DNA of 64,000 nucleotides, from the NCBI GenBank assembly GCA_963772335.1, contig CAVYXF010000010.1, forward strand, positions 310,001 to 374,000, in the 5' to 3' direction. The notes beneath the pieces were generated by a model, which was not told the origin of the DNA, ran no database searches, and worked only from the letters and a program-made list of their open reading frames with translations. The stretch is from CAVYXF01 sp963772335 (GTDB taxonomy: Bacteria > Pseudomonadota > Alphaproteobacteria > Rhizobiales > Rhodomicrobiaceae). Shown piece after piece: positions 60,957 through 64,000 of the stretch. Both the position numbers and the translations under genes were made by a program. Numbering within the stretch: the first letter of the stretch is position 1; the number at the start of each line of letters is the position of its first letter.

Positions 60957-61080
60957 TTTGCGCGCGGAGCTATTGCGGCCACAAAAAGTGGCTACTGAAC
61001 GGTCTCCACTTTCGCTGGCCGCCACAGCTCCTGCCAAGGCGAGACAGGACTGGAGGAGCGCCCGCAATCTGGAGCTATCG

Positions 61081-61635
61081 ATGACACGCTTTGTCTGCTT
61101 TCTGCTGAGCTCAATCCTTGTAGGCCTGCTGCCATCGTTCGCCTGGGCAGAGCTGAAGGTCGGGACGATTGCGCCGGCGTTCTCCGCGAAAGCGGCGCTA
61201 GGTGGTCGGGAGCTAACCTTTACGCTATCTGAGGCCCTCAAGAAGGGCCCCGTTGTTGTGTACTTCTACCCAAAGAGCTTCACATCGGTCTGCACGGAAG
61301 AAGCCCACCTCTTTGCGGAGGCCATGTCGGAGTTCGCAAAACTTGGCTCCGCGGTCATCGGCATCTCTGCCGATACAATTGAGACGCAGCGTGCGTTCTC
61401 AAGGGAAGCATGCCGCGACCAATTTCCGGTTGCCGCCGATCCCAAAGGAAATGTTATAAAGGCCTACGACGTCCTTGCCGGGAAAGACGGCCGCAGCATC
61501 TTTGCCAGCCGCACGTCCTACGTGATTACGCCCGACGGCAAGATCGCGTCGACCCTGACGGCCGACGATGCAGGCAGCCATATCCAATCCGCTCTCAAAT
61601 CCGTCCAGGCCTGGAAAGCGCGCCAAGTGCGATAG
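61081..61635 (+). CDS. Exported peroxiredoxin (AhpC/TSA, BCP-like)
   Basis: A 184-residue thiol peroxidase with a signal peptide (FVCFLLSSILVGLLPSFAWA). The peroxidatic Cys is in PKSFTSVCTEEAHLFAEAM, where Pro and Thr also fit the PxxxTxxC motif. LGSAVIGISADTIETQRAFSREAC and the PVAADPKGNVIKAYDVL region follow; an extra Cys in SREACRDQF could be the resolving residue. ATG at 61081 has ggagc upstream. It probably acts in the periplasm. Confidence 0.9.
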   Translation: MTRFVCFLLSSILVGLLPSFAWAELKVGTIAPAFSAKAALGGRELTFTLSEALKKGPVVVYFYPKSFTSVCTEEAHLFAEAMSEFAKLGSAVIGISADTIETQRAFSREACRDQFPVAADPKGNVIKAYDVLAGKDGRSIFASRTSYVITPDGKIASTLTADDAGSHIQSALKSVQAWKARQVR

Positions 61636-61752
61636 GGGAGCGATCGGGGCCGCCGCTCAGACCATCGTGCCGTCGGCTTACGATACCAAGTCGCTGTGCG
61701 CGGTCCCGATTGCTAGAGCCCACTCCGCATTGGCAGCCGCTCCAAAACACAA

Positions 61753-61776
61753 CAGGCCGCCAGGAATGGCGGCCTG
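61753..61776 (-). terminator. Rho-independent terminator of rpsD
   Basis: caggccgcc (61753-61761) pairs perfectly with ggcggcctg (61768-61776), with a 6-base loop. On the minus strand it is followed by ttgtgtttt. It lies just beyond the end of rpsD. Confidence 0.8.
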
Positions 61777-61802
61777 CAGCATAATGCCATGATAAAGACC
61801 GC

Positions 61803-62420
61803 TCAGCGCGAATAGAACTCGACGACGAGGTTCGGCTCCATATGCACCGGATAGGGCACATCGCCCAGTTGCGGCACACGGGCGAACACCGCCCGCATTT
61901 TGCCGTGGTCGGCCTCGATATAATCCGGCACATCGCGCTCGGGGCTCTGAGCGGCTTCGAGGACCAGCACCATGCCACGGCCCTTCTCGCGAACCTCGAT
62001 GATATCGCCCGCACGGCAGCGATAGCTGGGAATGTTCACCCGGCGGCCGTTCACATTTACATGGCCATGGCTGATGAACTGGCGCGCGGCGAACGGTGTC
62101 GGTACGAATTTGGCGCGATAGACTACCGCATCCAGCCGGCGCTCCAGGAGGCCGATCAGGTTCTCCGAGGTGTCGCCTTTCAGCCGCGTGGCTTCCTTGT
62201 AGATGTTCTTGAACTGCCGCTCATTGATGTTGGCGTAATAGCCCTTGAGCTTCTGCTTGGCCCGCAATTGGATGCCGAAGTCTGAAAGCTTGCCGGCGCG
62301 GCGCTGGCCATGCTGGCCAGGACCATATTCGCGCTTGTTGACCGGGCTCTTCGGGCGGCCCCAAATGTTCTGGCCGAGGCGGCGGTCAATTTTATGCTTG
62401 GCGCTGACGCGCTTGGTCAT
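61803..62420 (-). CDS. rpsD: 30S ribosomal protein S4
   Basis: A 205-residue primary 16S rRNA-binding protein of the small subunit. It starts MTKRVSAKHKIDRRLGQNIWGRPKSP and has the KPGQHG-like PGQHGQRR region and the S4 domain, LLERRLDAVVYRAKFVPTPFAARQFISHGHVNVNGRRVNIPS. aggaagaga precedes the ATG. It stands alone here, with its own terminator. Confidence 0.98.
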   Translation of the reverse strand: MTKRVSAKHKIDRRLGQNIWGRPKSPVNKREYGPGQHGQRRAGKLSDFGIQLRAKQKLKGYYANINERQFKNIYKEATRLKGDTSENLIGLLERRLDAVVYRAKFVPTPFAARQFISHGHVNVNGRRVNIPSYRCRAGDIIEVREKGRGMVLVLEAAQSPERDVPDYIEADHGKMRAVFARVPQLGDVPYPVHMEPNLVVEFYSR

Positions 62421-62552
62421 GTGATCTCTTCCTAAGGATGGATTTCGCCCATTCGCATGTCCTCCTTTTTCTTACCTCCGAGCGCCGGGAGGCCTCGGTT
62501 GGAAGAACGACAGGCGGGCGCCATCACGGCCGCCGCGGACATGAAAAGAAAA

Positions 62553-62571
62553 CGGCCCGTCTACGGGGCCG
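62553..62571 (-). terminator. Rho-independent terminator
   Basis: cggccc (62553-62558) pairs with gggccg (62566-62571). On the minus strand it is followed by ttttctttt. It lies about 60 bases beyond the exported protein gene that ends at 62632, and before rpsD. Confidence 0.75.
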
Positions 62572-62631
62572 CATTATGCTTAGCTCAAGGCCGGCGGCGC
62601 TGTCAACCAGCGGAGCGCTCACCCGCCCGCG

Positions 62632-63219
62632 TCAGGACTTCTGCGCCGTCTTGAGAAATTCCTCGATATTGGCCTTCACCTTGGCCTTCTCCTCGGCCGT
62701 GCAGGCCTTCTTGTCCCCCTTGTCAGGTTCGGCGATCACCGTCGGCTCTTTCTTGCCGTCGCCCTTGTCCATGAACTTGACGTTGCCGGTCAGCCACATC
62801 ACCGTGAACAGGTGCAGACGGTTGATGAACAGCATCTGCTCCGGCGTCCACTTGTTCTTGGCCTGCTCGGTTCGCATCATGGCGAGATAATTCTCAGCCT
62901 GCAGCTCGGGCAGATCGCACATCTGGGCATGGGCCGAATTGCGCGCGGTGATAATCACCCTTCGGGCGTCCTCCAGCGGCACGAGAATCTTGTCGAGATT
63001 TTTGCGGTCGATCTTGATGACCTTGCCGTCGGGCTGCTTCACCTCGCTGGGGATGGTGGTCAGCGCAAAACCCGTGATCAGCTTCACGGATTTGAGGCTG
63101 AGCTCGGTATTGTCCTTGTCCTCCTTCGGCGCAGTACTGTCCTGGGCCGCAACCGCCGTTGTCAAAGCGAGCCCTGTGAACAGAACAGTCAAACTTGCCA
63201 GCCGGCTTAATGCGTTCAT
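62632..63219 (-). CDS. Exported protein of unknown function
   Basis: A 195-residue protein with a signal peptide (LASLTVLFTGLALTTAVAAQ). The mature part is highly charged, with Lys/Asp-rich ends. The middle has SVKLITGFALTTIPSEV, RRVIITARNSAHAQMCDLPELQAENYLAMMRTEQ and LFINRLHLFTVMWLTGNVKF. Two cysteines could form a disulphide. ATG at 63219 follows aggggaa. The family is not one I can name; it is likely periplasmic. Confidence 0.72.
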   Translation of the reverse strand: MNALSRLASLTVLFTGLALTTAVAAQDSTAPKEDKDNTELSLKSVKLITGFALTTIPSEVKQPDGKVIKIDRKNLDKILVPLEDARRVIITARNSAHAQMCDLPELQAENYLAMMRTEQAKNKWTPEQMLFINRLHLFTVMWLTGNVKFMDKGDGKKEPTVIAEPDKGDKKACTAEEKAKVKANIEEFLKTAQKS

Positions 63220-63324
63220 TCTTTTCCCCTGCCGATCGTCCCTTCCCAGGGCTTCGCGCTCTAGCATCCTCGTGGCTCATGGCAATACCACAAACGCGGC
63301 GTAACTAAGGCACCTGTTGCCCCG

Positions 63325-64000
63325 CTACTCCACCCTGTGGCGCGAACGCCGCAGCCCGGTCAGAGCCACGATTATGCCTCTCAGCGTTCTCACTTCTTGC
63401 TCGGTGAGAGCCGCACGCTCGAACATATTACGGATATTCCGTATCATGCTCGGCCGCTTGTCGTCAGTTTTGAAAAAGCTTCCCGCCTCCAGTTCTGACT
63501 CAAGGTGTTGAAAAAAGGCCAGCAGCTCGCTCTTGCGGGCAGGAGCTGACTTGTTGAGATGCAAACCCTCCCGCGCCGGGCCGTCGAAGCTCGTGGCGCG
63601 GCCAAGGGAGTCGGCCGCCGTGATCTTGCGCCATTCATAAGCAACGAGAAGCACGGCCTGAGCCAGGTTGAGCGAGGCAAAAGCCGGATTAACGGGGGCT
63701 ATAACAAGGCTATCGGCCAGCGCAACCTCGTCGTTTTCGAGACCCGAACGCTCGCGGCCAAACAGCACCCCGCAGCGCTCGCCGCTCGCGATCCTGCCCG
63801 CCATGTGCTGCACGGCGGTTTCCGGCGAAAGCACCGGCTTAACCATCTCGCGGATGCGCGCCGTGGTCGCCGCGACATAATGGAGATCGGCGATCGCCTC
63901 CGCCAGCGTTGGATAAATTGTGGTCTTGGCAATGACATCGTCCGCTCCCGAGGCGGCGGCCAGCGCCTTTTCGCTCGGCCAGCCGTCACGCGGCGCAACA
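63325..64000 (-). CDS. TrmJ-type tRNA/rRNA methyltransferase (SPOUT), 5' truncated
   Basis: A SPOUT-class 2'-O-methyltransferase related to TrmJ, which methylates position 32 of tRNAs. The frame is open to the right edge: VAPRDGWPSEKALAAASGADDVIAKT, then LHYVAATTARIREMVKPVL, the cofactor knot in GVLFGRERSGLENDEVALAD and PVNPAFASLNLAQAVLLVAYEW. The C-terminal part is helical (FFQHLESELEAGSFFKTDDK). The start lies outside the window. Confidence 0.92.
   Translation of the reverse strand, partial: VAPRDGWPSEKALAAASGADDVIAKTTIYPTLAEAIADLHYVAATTARIREMVKPVLSPETAVQHMAGRIASGERCGVLFGRERSGLENDEVALADSLVIAPVNPAFASLNLAQAVLLVAYEWRKITAADSLGRATSFDGPAREGLHLNKSAPARKSELLAFFQHLESELEAGSFFKTDDKRPSMIRNIRNMFERAALTEQEVRTLRGIIVALTGLRRSRHRVE

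Noticed and set aside
1..64000. CRISPR arrays, prophage, transposases, toxin-antitoxin or secondary-metabolite clusters
   Set aside because: None of the expected repeats, integrases, transposase motifs or biosynthetic enzymes were seen. The window is mainly housekeeping genes plus one polysaccharide locus.

Overview
This 64 kb window is a GC-rich, densely coding chromosomal segment of an alphaproteobacterium, most likely of the order Hyphomicrobiales (Rhizobiales). The gene content and order support this: coxB-coxA-ctaB-coxF-ctaG-coxC followed by DUF983, SURF1, thrC and an M16 peptidase; ispH-thrB-rnhA; purC-purS-purQ-purL followed by bolA and a CGFS glutaredoxin; an F1-ATPase zeta inhibitor; an IalB-family protein; the alphaproteobacterial type of glutamate-cysteine ligase; and short palindromic repeats of rhizobial type. 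The genus cannot be decided from sequence alone. No tRNA, rRNA, CRISPR array, phage or transposase gene was found.

Layout. 1-11.3 kb: a surface-polysaccharide locus with a priming sugar transferase, wecG/wecB/wecC-type genes for ManNAc uronic acid, a hexapeptide acyltransferase, a GT4 glycosyltransferase, a Wzy-like polymerase/ligase, a Wzx-like flippase, a methyltransferase and an exported GH5 glycosidase. 12-16.4 kb: glycine cleavage operon gcvT-gcvH-gcvPA-gcvPB, with gcvT frameshifted. 16.6-22.5 kb: a signalling locus made of a PAS-PAS histidine kinase with FixL-like motifs, an Rcp1-like response regulator and a REC-REC-PAS-PAS-kinase-REC hybrid, all translationally coupled, plus a lone response regulator. 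23.5-28.9 kb: ispH-thrB-rnhA, a peroxiredoxin, a DsbD-like periplasmic protein, YqgE and a VOC protein. 28.9-42.4 kb: a leftward block with the aa3 cytochrome c oxidase genes and their assembly factors, thrC, an M16 peptidase, a GNAT and a large GGDEF/EAL membrane protein. 42.7-51.7 kb: IalB-like protein, DUF937, gshA, GNAT, murI-purB, small secreted proteins, an HpcH-type aldolase and the ATPase zeta subunit. 52-56.9 kb: purC-purS-purQ-(unknown)-purL-bolA. 56.9-59.9 kb: an islet with an HxlR regulator, a cupin and a decayed secreted-protein gene, plus about 0.9 kb of non-coding DNA with a long hairpin, lying between bolA and grxD. 60-64 kb: PqiA-like protein, a peroxiredoxin, rpsD, a small secreted protein and a TrmJ-type methyltransferase running off the right edge.

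The main oddity is the number of single-base indels in genes that should be intact: gcvT, purL, bolA, the HxlR regulator and a secreted-protein gene (twice). Two catalytic aspartates also read as asparagine, in RNase HI and in glutamate racemase. Four of the five broken genes lie between 55.6 and 59.1 kb. Either the assembly has errors or this lineage is losing genes; reads are needed to decide. A 55-codon coxF-like gene fits exactly between ctaB and ctaG, with one-base TGATG overlaps on both sides.
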